DNA of 17,219 nt, taken from the NCBI GenBank assembly GCA_003250455.1, contig QKGK01000032.1:1-17219 (forward strand), in the 5' to 3' direction. Each line of letters opens with the position of its first letter. The stretch's first letter is position 1. Shown here in pieces: positions 1-6,886 of this stretch. Position numbers and translations under genes: made by a program. The notes under the pieces are model-generated. The model did no database searches. It was not told the DNA's origin and worked only from the letters and a program-made list of their open reading frames with translations. This DNA is from Chloroflexota bacterium (GTDB lineage: Bacteria > Chloroflexota > Anaerolineae > Anaerolineales > UBA11579).

Positions 1-1
1 G

Positions 2-763
2 CGCGAGACTGAAGAGCAGCACCTGGACGAGATCATCACCCTGGAAAAAGAGAAAGCCGTGCTCCAGCAGGAGCTGGAAAAGCAGAAGCGCATGCACATC
101 GAGGTCGATTCGATCCGGCCAATTGAGAAGGTCTCGTTCATCGAAGTCGACTCGATGATCACCGATGTGCTGATGAAAGAGATGGAAAGCAATCCGCCGG
201 ACGGTGTGCGCAAGGGGATGAGCCAGGAATACCTGGGCATCCTCGATACGCGCTTCAAGGCCAACCTGGGCGTGGACATGAAGAAGGTCGGTCTGCGCAT
301 CAATAATGACGGCAAGATCGTCATCAGCGGGATCACCTCGGAGTTCCAGGGCTTTTATATTGAAAAGGAAAACTGGAAGCTGTACGAGATCCGCGAGAAG
401 AAATGGGGCGGGCTGCTGCCTTCCGGGGAGAGCAAGCGCATCCTCGCCGGGGATGAACGCCTCGCCGACCTGACCATCCAGCAGCGCAACTCGCTGATGG
501 ACCGCATCTCGATGGGGGTGGACTTCTCCTACCTGGACGAGAGCATCCGTAAGATCACGATGGAGTACCTCACTGTGCTGCTTTCTCCGCTGCAGAGGCA
601 AATTGTCTTCGCACACAGCGACGACCAGCCGACCCTGCAGCTTGGCGACTTTCTGGACATTCACAATGCCCAGGTGGAGAAGCAGATGTCCAACCTGCGG
701 CAGCGGTTGGCGGAAGTGGAGCAAAAGCTGATCGAGGAGGGAGAGGAACCCGCGGGTGCCTGA
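2..763 (+). CDS. Unidentified coiled-coil protein (5' end outside window)
   Basis: The frame is open from the first complete codon at position 2, so the gene begins upstream of the window; a GTG at 59 is only an internal codon. The visible 253 residues begin with a charged, heptad-like stretch rich in Glu, Gln, Lys and Leu (about residues 1-45), typical of a coiled coil. A globular region follows with short beta-like stretches (around KIVISGITSEFQGFYIE). The last 30 residues are again Gln/Glu/Lys-rich and helical (VEKQMSNLRQRLAEVEQ). No transmembrane segment or catalytic motif is visible in this part. I do not recognise the family. Stop TGA at 761-763; the next gene starts 57 bp downstream on the same strand. 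Confidence 0.8.
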   Translation, partial: RETEEQHLDEIITLEKEKAVLQQELEKQKRMHIEVDSIRPIEKVSFIEVDSMITDVLMKEMESNPPDGVRKGMSQEYLGILDTRFKANLGVDMKKVGLRINNDGKIVISGITSEFQGFYIEKENWKLYEIREKKWGGLLPSGESKRILAGDERLADLTIQQRNSLMDRISMGVDFSYLDESIRKITMEYLTVLLSPLQRQIVFAHSDDQPTLQLGDFLDIHNAQVEKQMSNLRQRLAEVEQKLIEEGEEPAGA

Positions 764-819
764 AAAGGTGTGCTTTATCATTTGCTAACCAATTGTGTTA
801 ATGATCTGAAGGATTGCAC

Positions 820-1299
820 GTGGGCGAATTTTTCAACCACAACTCTTTTTTAATGTCTGTTGTTATTCTCTGGCTGGCGGCGGCCTGGGTGCTACTGCGC
901 AAGGAACGCGACTGGCGGCGCTGGCTGGCGTTCGGAGCGGTCTCTGTGGTGCTGCTGATGGGTTATTACGCGCTGCGACCGGCCCAGGCCACCAGCGGCG
1001 ATGCCGACGCCCTGCACGCCCAGATCGGTGCGGGGCAGCCGGTGCTGCTGGAGTTCCAGTCTCAGAATTGAATGGGCTGCGTGGCAGCGGAACCCATCGT
1101 GCATGGGTTGGAAACAGAATTGGTCGGTCGGCTGGTGGTGCTGCGGGTGGATGTGAACAGCCCGGCAGGCCGTGAGCTGACCAAAGAATACGGCAGCCGG
1201 GTTACGCCGACCTTTATTTTCTTCACGCCGGACGGCGAGGAAGCCTGGCGTCAGTTTGGTTCGCTGGATGCAGACCGGGTGCGGGCTTCACTCCCTTAG
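820..1299 (+). CDS. Membrane-anchored thioredoxin-like protein, probable selenoprotein (in-frame TGA = Sec84)
   Basis: One reading frame runs from GTG 820 to the stop at 1297-1299, interrupted only by TGA at 1069-1071. The GTG start is chosen because AAGGA (809-813) lies 6 nt before it; a TTG at 814 would touch that site. The first part has two hydrophobic segments (about residues 9-26 and 35-52), then a thioredoxin beginning, GQPVLLEFQSQN. The TGA follows, then MGC-VAAEPIVHGLE, a strand LVVLRVDV and the cis-proline strand RVTPTFIFF. With TGA read as selenocysteine the active site is U84-M-G-C87, which aligns with the CxxC of thioredoxins; neither half is a complete fold. The ATG at 1072 abuts the TGA and has no ribosome-binding site. 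A SECIS-like hairpin follows. The likely role is a membrane-tethered thiol/selenol oxidoreductase outside the cytoplasm. Alternatives are a nonsense mutation of Cys TGC/TGT or a sequencing error. Confidence 0.72.
1091..1109 (+). promoter_or_regulatory. Candidate bacterial SECIS element
   Basis: A perfect 7-bp stem (AACCCAT at 1091-1097 with ATGGGTT at 1103-1109) closes a 5-nt loop CGTGC. The loop begins 26 nt after the in-frame TGA at 1069-1071. Known bacterial SECIS elements lie just downstream of the UGA, with an apical loop roughly 16-37 nt away and a G among the first loop bases, which fits here (G at loop position 2). A competing hairpin (GCTGC-GTG-GCAGC, 1076-1088) lies closer to the TGA. 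Function is inferred from geometry only. Confidence 0.55.
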
Positions 1300-1302
1300 A
1301 GG

Positions 1303-1415
1303 ATGTCATTGCGGTGGTGCGATAGCCCCTGAAGTAATCCCGGAAACTGCTTCGCCGTACAAAAACACTCGTTTTTGTCCAAAAGCTTTTACTTTTGTCC
1401 GGCTCGCAGTGACAT
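1303..1415. repeat. Small palindromic repeat / MITE-like element
   Basis: The ends are 11-bp inverted repeats with one mismatch (ATGTCATTGCG at 1303-1313; CGCAGTGACAT at 1405-1415). Inside are an 8-bp hairpin, ACAAAAAC-ACTC-GTTTTTGT (1359-1378), and a smaller one, CAAAAG-N6-CTTTTG (1380-1397). It begins 4 bp after the stop of the thioredoxin-like gene and fills the gap to the cupin gene. The TGTCATTGCG end and the internal GCTTCGC resemble a dispersed palindromic repeat I associate with many Chloroflexota and other genomes; that link is from memory. No coding capacity is visible. It may also end transcription of the upstream gene. Confidence 0.55.
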
Positions 1416-1419
1416 TAAA

Positions 1420-1449
1420 TTGCAGTGGTTCCGGTATAAATTCTATAGT
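1420..1449 (+). promoter_or_regulatory. Possible promoter for cupin/ABC-F operon
   Basis: TTGCAG (1420-1425) and TATAGT (1444-1449) are separated by 18 bp and lie about 20 bp before the start codon at 1470. An alternative -10-like TATAAA sits at 1435-1440. The match to a sigma-70 consensus is moderate. Confidence 0.3.
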
Positions 1450-1469
1450 GCAGATGAGAGGAAGGATGG

Positions 1470-1988
1470 ATGGCAAAACTGACCCCTCGACAGATCATTG
1501 ACCAGCTGCAATTGGAGCCGCTGGCGCAGGAAGGCGGCTATTTCCGGCGCAGCTACTCGTCTGCGGATGTGCTGCCCGCGGCGGCGCTGCCGGAGCGTTA
1601 TGGCGTGGACAAACTGGCCGGGACCGCCATCTATTACCTGCTGACCGACGAGCCTGATTCCTTTTCTGCCATTCACCGGCTGCCCACTGACGAGGTCTAC
1701 CATTTTTATTTGGGCGACCCGGTGGAACTGCTGCTGCTAACCCCGGATGGCGGTTCGCAGACGGTCGTGCTGGGACAGGATATCCTAACCGGGCAGCAGG
1801 TTCAATTCACGGTGCCGCGCGGCGTCTGGCAGGGGTCCCGCTTACTGCCCGGCGGAGCGTTTGCCCTGATTGGGACCACCATGGCCCCCGGCTGGTCGGA
1901 TGAGGACTACGAACCGGGCGAGCTGGCACCGCTGTTGGCAGGCTATCCGGCGCAGGATGCCCTGATCCGCCGGTTGATCCGGCCATAA
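1470..1988 (+). CDS. Cupin-fold protein of the DUF985 (cupin_5) family
   Basis: The 172-residue product has the full-length layout of the DUF985 family. It starts with a helix (LTPRQIIDQLQLEPLAQEGGYFRRSY), where EGGYFRRSY is a family hallmark. A beta-barrel core follows, with TAIYYLLTDEPDSFSAIHRL, DEVYHFYLGDPVELLLL and VPRGVWQGSRL, and it ends with TMAPGWSDEDYEPG. The His of AIHRL and the Glu and His of DEVYHFY are the expected pocket residues. Family members have a small-molecule or metal pocket, but the reaction is generally unknown. The start ATG at 1470 follows GAGAGGAAGG. It is the first of four tightly spaced genes; the ABC-F start is only 31 bp after its stop. It is probably cytosolic, since no signal peptide is seen. 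Confidence 0.88.
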   Translation: MAKLTPRQIIDQLQLEPLAQEGGYFRRSYSSADVLPAAALPERYGVDKLAGTAIYYLLTDEPDSFSAIHRLPTDEVYHFYLGDPVELLLLTPDGGSQTVVLGQDILTGQQVQFTVPRGVWQGSRLLPGGAFALIGTTMAPGWSDEDYEPGELAPLLAGYPAQDALIRRLIRP

Positions 1989-2019
1989 TGATCAGAAAAT
2001 TAAGGACCAATCAGGTACT

Positions 2020-3666
2020 ATGTTAGTTGTCAATCAGGTCAGTAAATCCTTCGGGAGTGAAACCATCCTGAGATCCGTCTCGTTTGCGGTCAATGCCGGG
2101 GAACGGTTGGCGCTGATCGGGCCGAACGGGTGCGGGAAATCGACCCTGCTCTCGATGATCGCCGGCCGCTTGAAGCCGGATTCAGGCCATATCGGCTTTT
2201 CTCCTGCCAACCTGCGCACCGCCTACCTGACCCAGGGGGCAGACTTCCTCGAAGGCGAAACCATCGGCCGCTATCTCGACCGCTGCGAAGGCAACCCGGC
2301 AGAAGCGGGGAAGCGGCTCGAGACACTTTCCCGTCAACTGGCAAAGACTCCGCACCGCAAAGACTTGCAGGAAGAGTACGACCGGGTACTGTCGCAGATG
2401 GAAGCCGCCGCCGAGAGGAGCCACCAGGGTGTCGCCGTGGTGGCCAATATGGGGCTGGGACATTTCCCACTGGAGAATCCGGTGGCGCACCTCAGCGGGG
2501 GGCAGAAGACGCGCCTCTCACTGGCCGGCGTGCTGGTTGCCAGCCCTCATTTATTGCTGCTGGATGAGCCTACCAACCATCTCGACCTGGCGATGCTCAA
2601 TTGGCTGGAAGAATGGCTGCTGAGCTTCCGCGGGGGCGTACTGTATGTTTCGCACGACCGCGCCTTTGTGGACCGGACTGCCACCGGGATCTTGGAGATC
2701 GACCTGCAGACCAAATCGAGCAGCCAGTATGCCGGAAATTACACGGACTACCTGGAAGAAAAGGTCGCCGCCAGGGAGAAGCAGTGGCAGGAATTTGCCG
2801 ACCAGCAGGAAGAGATTTCCAGGCTGAAAAAGGCAATCAGCCGCAGACAGAAAGAGGCTACCTACAAACCGGGTGGTAAAGCCGACAGCGATAAGTTCGC
2901 CAAGGGCTTTTACTCTGCCCGCAGCATCGGCACGATCAAACGCGCCAAAGCGCTGGAAAAGCGCATCGATTTCTTATCCAATGAAGGGAAAGTGGACAGA
3001 CCCCAGCAGTCCTGGCAGATGAAGATCGACTTTCAGGAGATACCGGTCAGCGGGTCGGATGTGGTAATGCTGGAGGATCTGGCGGTGGGGTATGGGGAAC
3101 AAGTGCTCCTCGACCACCTGGATGTGACCATCAGGCAGGGAGAGCGGATCGCCCTGGTCGGCGAAAACGGCATAGGGAAGACCTCGCTGCTGCGTACAAT
3201 TGCCGGGGAAATTCCCCCGCTGGGCGGGAAGGTGCGGCTGGGGGCCAATGTCCATGTGGGGTATATGGCCCAGGAGCAGGAAGAGCTTGACCCCAGTTCG
3301 ACGCCGCTGCGCACCCTGCGCGGCCACGCCCCCTTTTCCGAGACGGATGCCCGCACGTTCCTCTCGTATTTCCTGTTCACCGGAGACGAAGTGTTCATCC
3401 CGGTGGGAAAGCTGTCTTTTGGGGAGCGCGCCCGGCTTTCTTTGGCGTGCTGGGTGGCGCGTGGCGTCAATTTCCTGATGCTGGATGAGCCCATCAACCA
3501 TCTGGATATCCCCTCCCGCACCCGCTTTGAGCAGGCCATGACCGCCTTTGAGGGTACGGTGCTGGCAGTGGTGCACGACCGCGATGTCATTGACGGCTTT
3601 GCTACCCAGATGTGGGAGATCAACGATCAAAGCTTGACCGTTGAAGATACAATTTCAAGGTTTTAA
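2020..3666 (+). CDS. ABC-F family ATPase (ribosome-associated type)
   Basis: The 548-residue product has two ABC ATPase domains and no membrane segments, the defining ABC-F layout. Domain 1 has Walker A GPNGCGKS (34-41), signature LSGGQ (158-162), Walker B LLLLDEP followed by TNHLD, and a switch His in SHD (211-213). A charged linker (about 235-330) corresponds to the P-site tRNA interaction motif. Domain 2 has Walker A GENGIGKT (381-388), an altered signature LSFGE (465-469), Walker B FLMLDEP with INHLD, and switch His in VVHD (517-520). ABC-F proteins act on the ribosome to relieve stalling or give antibiotic protection; which subgroup this is cannot be told here. Both catalytic Glu residues are present. 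There is no Uup-like C-terminal coiled-coil extension. A weak AAGGA lies 13 nt before the ATG. The SDR gene begins 20 bp downstream. Confidence 0.93.
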   Translation: MLVVNQVSKSFGSETILRSVSFAVNAGERLALIGPNGCGKSTLLSMIAGRLKPDSGHIGFSPANLRTAYLTQGADFLEGETIGRYLDRCEGNPAEAGKRLETLSRQLAKTPHRKDLQEEYDRVLSQMEAAAERSHQGVAVVANMGLGHFPLENPVAHLSGGQKTRLSLAGVLVASPHLLLLDEPTNHLDLAMLNWLEEWLLSFRGGVLYVSHDRAFVDRTATGILEIDLQTKSSSQYAGNYTDYLEEKVAAREKQWQEFADQQEEISRLKKAISRRQKEATYKPGGKADSDKFAKGFYSARSIGTIKRAKALEKRIDFLSNEGKVDRPQQSWQMKIDFQEIPVSGSDVVMLEDLAVGYGEQVLLDHLDVTIRQGERIALVGENGIGKTSLLRTIAGEIPPLGGKVRLGANVHVGYMAQEQEELDPSSTPLRTLRGHAPFSETDARTFLSYFLFTGDEVFIPVGKLSFGERARLSLACWVARGVNFLMLDEPINHLDIPSRTRFEQAMTAFEGTVLAVVHDRDVIDGFATQMWEINDQSLTVEDTISRF

Positions 3667-3686
3667 TAAGAAGGAGTGCAGGAGCA

Positions 3687-4472
3687 ATGCAGATTCCAGC
3701 CCCAAACGAGCTTCTTGATTTCAGCGGCAAGGTGGTGCTGGTCACCGGTGGGGGCAGCGGGATCGGCCGGGGGATCGCCCTGCGCTTTGCCCAGGCCGGT
3801 GCGGACGTAGCCCTCAATTATTTGCACAGCGAAGAAGGTGCCGCCCTTACTGCCGCCGAGATTGTTAAGCTGGGCAGGCAGGCGTATTCCTTCCAGGCGG
3901 ATGTGACCGACTCGGAGGCAGTGGCAGCGCTTTTTACCTCGGTTGTGGATTATTTTGGGCGGTTGGATATGTTGATCAACAATGCCGGGATATTCCCGCT
4001 GCACAGCCTGGAGACGATGCCCGTTGAAGCCTGGGACCAGGTGCTGGATGCCAACCTGCGCAGCACGTTCCTATGCACCCAGGCGGCTGCCCGGCAGATG
4101 AAAGCCCAGGACGAAGGCGGGGCGGTGATCAATATTGCTTCCATCGAGGGGGAGCATCCGGCACCAGCCCACAGCCATTATGTTGCCGCCAAGAGCGGGG
4201 TGCTGGCCTTTACCAAAGCGGCGGCTTACGAGCTTGGCCCTTCGGGTATCCGGGTGAACGCAGTTTCGCCGGGGTTGATCTACCGGGAAGGCCTGGAAAA
4301 CGACTGGCCGGACGGTGTATCCCGCTACCAGGCAGCCGCGCCGCTGGGGCGGTTGGGTCAGCCCGAAGATGTGGCCGATGCTTGCCTGTTCCTGGCCTCG
4401 CCAGCAGCGCGCTGGATCACCGGGGCAAACCTGGTGGTGGACGGCGGCGTGACCACCCATAATGTGTATTAG
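3687..4472 (+). CDS. Short-chain dehydrogenase/reductase (classical SDR)
   Basis: The 261-residue product is a classical SDR. The cofactor motif TGGGSGIG is at residues 20-27, the structural NNAG at 98-101, the catalytic Ser in NIASIEG (152), and Tyr/Lys in SHYVAAKSG (Y165, K169). The C-terminal ITGANLVVDGG is also typical. These enzymes are soluble NAD(P)(H)-dependent oxidoreductases; the substrate cannot be inferred. An Asn follows the second strand (VALNY), where NADP-preferring enzymes often carry Arg, so the cofactor is left open. The ATG at 3687 is preceded by AAGGAG (3671-3676, 10 nt away) and a closer AGGAG. It lies between the ABC-F and PPK2 genes with very short gaps (20 and 9 bp), implying cotranscription. 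Confidence 0.92.
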   Translation: MQIPAPNELLDFSGKVVLVTGGGSGIGRGIALRFAQAGADVALNYLHSEEGAALTAAEIVKLGRQAYSFQADVTDSEAVAALFTSVVDYFGRLDMLINNAGIFPLHSLETMPVEAWDQVLDANLRSTFLCTQAAARQMKAQDEGGAVINIASIEGEHPAPAHSHYVAAKSGVLAFTKAAAYELGPSGIRVNAVSPGLIYREGLENDWPDGVSRYQAAAPLGRLGQPEDVADACLFLASPAARWITGANLVVDGGVTTHNVY

Positions 4473-4481
4473 GAGATAACC

Positions 4482-5360
4482 ATGAGCTTTAACGCAACAA
4501 GCAGTCCGTATCTGGTGCCGTATGATGGCAGCTTTTCGCTGGGACAGGCATCTACCCGACCGCCGGAGAATATGGAGGGGAAATCCGCCCAAAAAGAGGC
4601 GCTTAAGGGTGCGGTGGAAGCCTTCCGCGAGCTGCAGGAAGTGCTGTATGCCTATGACCGCTACAGCGTACTGCTCATTTTCCAGGCGATGGACGCCGCC
4701 GGGAAGGACAGCACCATCCGCAATGTGATGACCGGGGTCAACCCGGCGGGGTTCCAGGTGTATTCCTTCAAAGCACCCAGCGCAGAAGAACTGGACCACG
4801 ATTTCCTGTGGCGCACGACCAAACGGCTGCCGGAGCGCGGCCGCATTGGGGTGTTCAACCGCAGCTACTACGAGGAAGTGCTGGTGGTGCGGGTGCACCC
4901 GTCCATTTTGGATGGGCAGAAGCTGCCCACACCGCCAGCAAACATGGATGCCTTCTGGCAGGAACGCTATACCTCGATCGTCGAGCATGAAGCCCACCTG
5001 GCGCGCAGCGGGACGGTGATCCTCAAGTTCTGGCTGAATGTGTCCAAAGAGGAGCAGAAGGAGCGCTTCCTCTCCCGCCTGGAAGAGCCGGAGAAGAACT
5101 GGAAGTTCTCGGTGGGTGATGTGAAAGAGCGTGGATATTGGAATGAATACATGCACGCATACGAAGAAATGCTCAAAGCGACCTCGCGCCCGTGGGCACC
5201 GTGGTATGCTATCCCGGCGGACAGCAAGCCTTTCATGCGGCGTACGGTGGCCGAGTTGATCGTGCAGAACCTGCAGTCGCTGAATATGCACTACCCGCAG
5301 GTAGACCCTAAGGAAAAAGCACGCTTCGACGAGATGCGCGAACTTCTTGAGGGTGAATAG
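4482..5360 (+). CDS. Polyphosphate kinase 2 (PPK2) family phosphotransferase
   Basis: The 292-residue length fits single-domain PPK2 proteins. A P-loop AMDAAGKDS is at residues 69-77, followed by NVMTGVNPAGFQVYSFKAPSxEEL, a family signature. Next come the lid region FLWRTTKRLPERG and the Walker-B-like GRIGVFNRSYYEEVLVVRVHP (about 120-140). The C-terminal half has the typical WKFSVGDVKERGYWNEY and PWYAIPAD. PPK2 enzymes transfer phosphate between inorganic polyphosphate and nucleoside mono- or diphosphates; the direction and nucleotide preference are not decidable here. The AGGAG at the SDR stop codon serves as ribosome-binding site for ATG 4482. It is the last gene of the four-gene run; a separate promoter follows at 5347-5377. 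Confidence 0.93.
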   Translation: MSFNATSSPYLVPYDGSFSLGQASTRPPENMEGKSAQKEALKGAVEAFRELQEVLYAYDRYSVLLIFQAMDAAGKDSTIRNVMTGVNPAGFQVYSFKAPSAEELDHDFLWRTTKRLPERGRIGVFNRSYYEEVLVVRVHPSILDGQKLPTPPANMDAFWQERYTSIVEHEAHLARSGTVILKFWLNVSKEEQKERFLSRLEEPEKNWKFSVGDVKERGYWNEYMHAYEEMLKATSRPWAPWYAIPADSKPFMRRTVAELIVQNLQSLNMHYPQVDPKEKARFDEMRELLEGE

Positions 5361-5377
5361 AATCCCGAAGTTATAAT
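5347..5377 (+). promoter_or_regulatory. Promoter upstream of DHFR-like gene
   Basis: TATAAT (5372-5377) is a perfect -10 hexamer, about 35 bp before the ATG at 5412. TTGAGG (5347-5352), inside the end of the PPK2 gene, is a possible -35 at a slightly long 19-bp spacing. Confidence 0.45.
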
Positions 5378-5411
5378 TAGGCCAAGAAACCTGAAAAAGA
5401 GAGGTGATCTC

Positions 5412-5981
5412 ATGAAAAAAATTATTGTTCATGAATTCATGACTTTGGATGGCGTGATCCAGGCGCCGGGAAGTCCCACTGAGGACACTGATGGTGGTTT
5501 TCCTTATGGTGGCTGGACCCATCCATACTGGCACGACGACATCGGTGCGCATTTTGGCCCGATAATGTCCGGGGCGGATACGGTGCTGTTGGGAAGAAAA
5601 ACCTGGCAGATTCATGGTGAAGCTTTTAACCCCAACCCCGCCGAAGACCCGTTCGGTGGTATGAAAAAGTATGTTGTTTCTACCACGTTGGAATCTGCGG
5701 AGGGTTGGCGAGACTCAAGTATCATCAGAGAAAATGTGATAGAGGAAATCCGCAAGATCAAGGATCAACCTGGCAAAAACATTCTCATAGATGGCAGCAG
5801 TGTTCTTCTTCATGCTTTGATTGAAAATGATCTTGTGGATGAATATAGTCTTCATGTATATCCGATTGTCCTCGGTATGGGAAAGCGTTTATTTCCTGAG
5901 GGAAAACATCTGGCTTTGAAGTTAATAGAAGCGATATCAATGCCCACAGGTATTGTTTATCAGCGTTACCAGCGCGCCTGA
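5412..5981 (+). CDS. Dihydrofolate reductase-like (RibD C-terminal domain) protein
   Basis: The 189-residue product opens with KKIIVHEFMTLDGVIQAPG, the typical first strand and loop of the RibD_C/DHFR-like fold. It continues with SGADTVLLGRKTW (about 52-64), KYVVSTTLE and ILIDGSSVLLHALIENDLVDEYSLHVYPIVLGMGKRLFPEG, the conserved C-terminal half. Members are small cytosolic NADPH-binding reductases of mostly unknown substrate; they are not the essential folate enzyme. The ATG follows AGAGGTGATCTC, an unusually complete Shine-Dalgarno site. The gene is visibly more AT-rich, with A/T-ending codons, than its neighbours, and has its own promoter and terminator. This suggests a separately acquired single-gene unit. 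Confidence 0.9.
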   Translation: MKKIIVHEFMTLDGVIQAPGSPTEDTDGGFPYGGWTHPYWHDDIGAHFGPIMSGADTVLLGRKTWQIHGEAFNPNPAEDPFGGMKKYVVSTTLESAEGWRDSSIIRENVIEEIRKIKDQPGKNILIDGSSVLLHALIENDLVDEYSLHVYPIVLGMGKRLFPEGKHLALKLIEAISMPTGIVYQRYQRA

Positions 5982-6014
5982 ATAAGGTTGGATACTGACG
6001 CAGTCCTGATGAAC

Positions 6015-6052
6015 AAGTTGACGATTGGGTTCCCGGTCGTCAACTTTATTTT
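6015..6052 (+). terminator. Intrinsic terminator after DHFR-like gene
   Basis: AAGTTGACGA (6015-6024) pairs perfectly with TCGTCAACTT (6037-6046), and the T-rich run TATTTTT follows. It lies 33 bp after the stop codon. Its 3' arm partly overlaps another hairpin (6030-6072). Confidence 0.7.
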
Positions 6053-6072
6053 TCCCAATAAACGACCGGGAA
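6030..6072. repeat. 11-bp perfect inverted repeat overlapping the terminator
   Basis: TTCCCGGTCGT (6030-6040) and ACGACCGGGAA (6062-6072) are perfect complements around a 21-nt loop. The left arm shares 6037-6040 with the terminator stem, so the two folds exclude each other. Confidence 0.6.
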
Positions 6073-6129
6073 GGCAGAGAGAACTGTAACAAAAAAACGT
6101 AAATCGAGCAGGCAATCTTGTTGTAAGAA

Positions 6130-6157
6130 TTGGATTTCTCCTCGAAAATAGTAGTAT
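6130..6157 (+). promoter_or_regulatory. Possible promoter for kinase-like gene
   Basis: TTGGAT (6130-6135) and TAGTAT (6152-6157) are spaced 16 bp, about 40 bp before the start codon. This is a moderate consensus match. Confidence 0.3.
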
Positions 6158-6195
6158 CAAAATTTCGGCATTTGGGATGGAAGGAGAAATTGTCT

Positions 6196-6825
6196 ATGCC
6201 CAAAATGGTTCCTAAGATCATCCTGGAAGGGACGCGGCTGACCCACAAGACCGACCTGGCCTTCCTGCTGAACGAGCATCCCCGGATTGTAGGGCCGCGC
6301 AAGTATAAATACCATTCCCCCCTGATCTCGGCGGAATGGTGTGCGTTCACCAACTGGCCGTGGGGCGAAGGGCCGATCAACTTCCGGCCGGAGCAGGAAG
6401 CCCTGGCGATGGAAACCTACATGACCTGGGCGCGCATGTTCGAGCTGCAGCGCTACTATTCGTGGATTGTCGACCGCTTCCATATCTCCACCCGGCTGTA
6501 CCAGCGGATGAACTATGGCAAGGATTACGATTTTCGCTGGCTGGAGCAGCGGTTGAACCCGCTGGGGTTTGTGGTGGTGCTGTGCATCCGCCGGGAGGAG
6601 ACCTTTGAAGCAGCCAAAACCGAACGGCTGAAGGTGTCTGGCAAGCCATCCCAGTATGACGACCTTGGCGTGTTCATCCGCGAGCAGGAAATGATCCGAG
6701 AGCTGGCAAAAGAGTCGATCCTGCCGGTGCTGGAAGTGGACATCAGCGATAACGATGTCGATCGGGCTGCCAATGAGGTGGCAGACTGGTTGGAAAGTAC
6801 CGGTAAGCTATATATGTCTGACTAA
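6196..6825 (+). CDS. Thymidylate-kinase-like P-loop protein with degenerate Walker A
   Basis: The start ATG at 6196 follows AAGGAG (10 nt spacing) and gives 209 residues; an upstream in-frame ATG at 6130 lacks such a site. The N-terminus KIILEGTRLTHKTDLAFLL matches the beginning of nucleoside/nucleotide kinases. However, the P-loop GxxxxGK[ST] reads GTRLTHKT (residues 12-19), with His in place of the last Gly. SWIVDRFHISTRLYQ (about 89-103) resembles the DR[YF]xxS motif of dNMP kinases, and LNPLGFVVVLCIRREETF resembles the strand before the lid. The C-terminal VDISDNDVDRAANEVADWL is helical. A kinase fold is likely; activity and substrate are not established. A broken copy of its last codons lies at 8063-8149. 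The HhH repeat gene starts 61 bp downstream. Confidence 0.75.
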   Translation: MPKMVPKIILEGTRLTHKTDLAFLLNEHPRIVGPRKYKYHSPLISAEWCAFTNWPWGEGPINFRPEQEALAMETYMTWARMFELQRYYSWIVDRFHISTRLYQRMNYGKDYDFRWLEQRLNPLGFVVVLCIRREETFEAAKTERLKVSGKPSQYDDLGVFIREQEMIRELAKESILPVLEVDISDNDVDRAANEVADWLESTGKLYMSD

Positions 6826-6831
6826 TTTGTG

Positions 6832-6837
6832 TATAAT
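6832..6837 (+). promoter_or_regulatory. -10 element upstream of HhH repeat gene (duplicated)
   Basis: A perfect TATAAT is followed by CAGACAGACAA. The same -10 and flank (TATAATCAGGCAGACAA) recur before the paralogue at 8156-8161. No convincing -35 is seen. Confidence 0.45.
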
Positions 6838-6886
6838 CAGACAGACAATACAACTTAATCGATTATTTATCTCAAAAGGTATTTTC

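Noticed and set aside
1072..1299. Separate small gene starting at ATG 1072
   Set aside because: No ribosome-binding site; same frame as the preceding ORF; it encodes only the second half of a thioredoxin fold, so it is better read as continuation through the TGA.
4071..5615. Long minus-strand ORF (514 codons) opposite the SDR and PPK2 genes
   Set aside because: Low-complexity composition rich in His/Arg/Gln, no domain, and lies antisense to two clearly recognised genes; a GC-driven shadow.
5937..6380. Minus-strand ORF across the DHFR/kinase gap
   Set aside because: No start signal, and it overlaps the terminator and the 5' part of the kinase-like gene.
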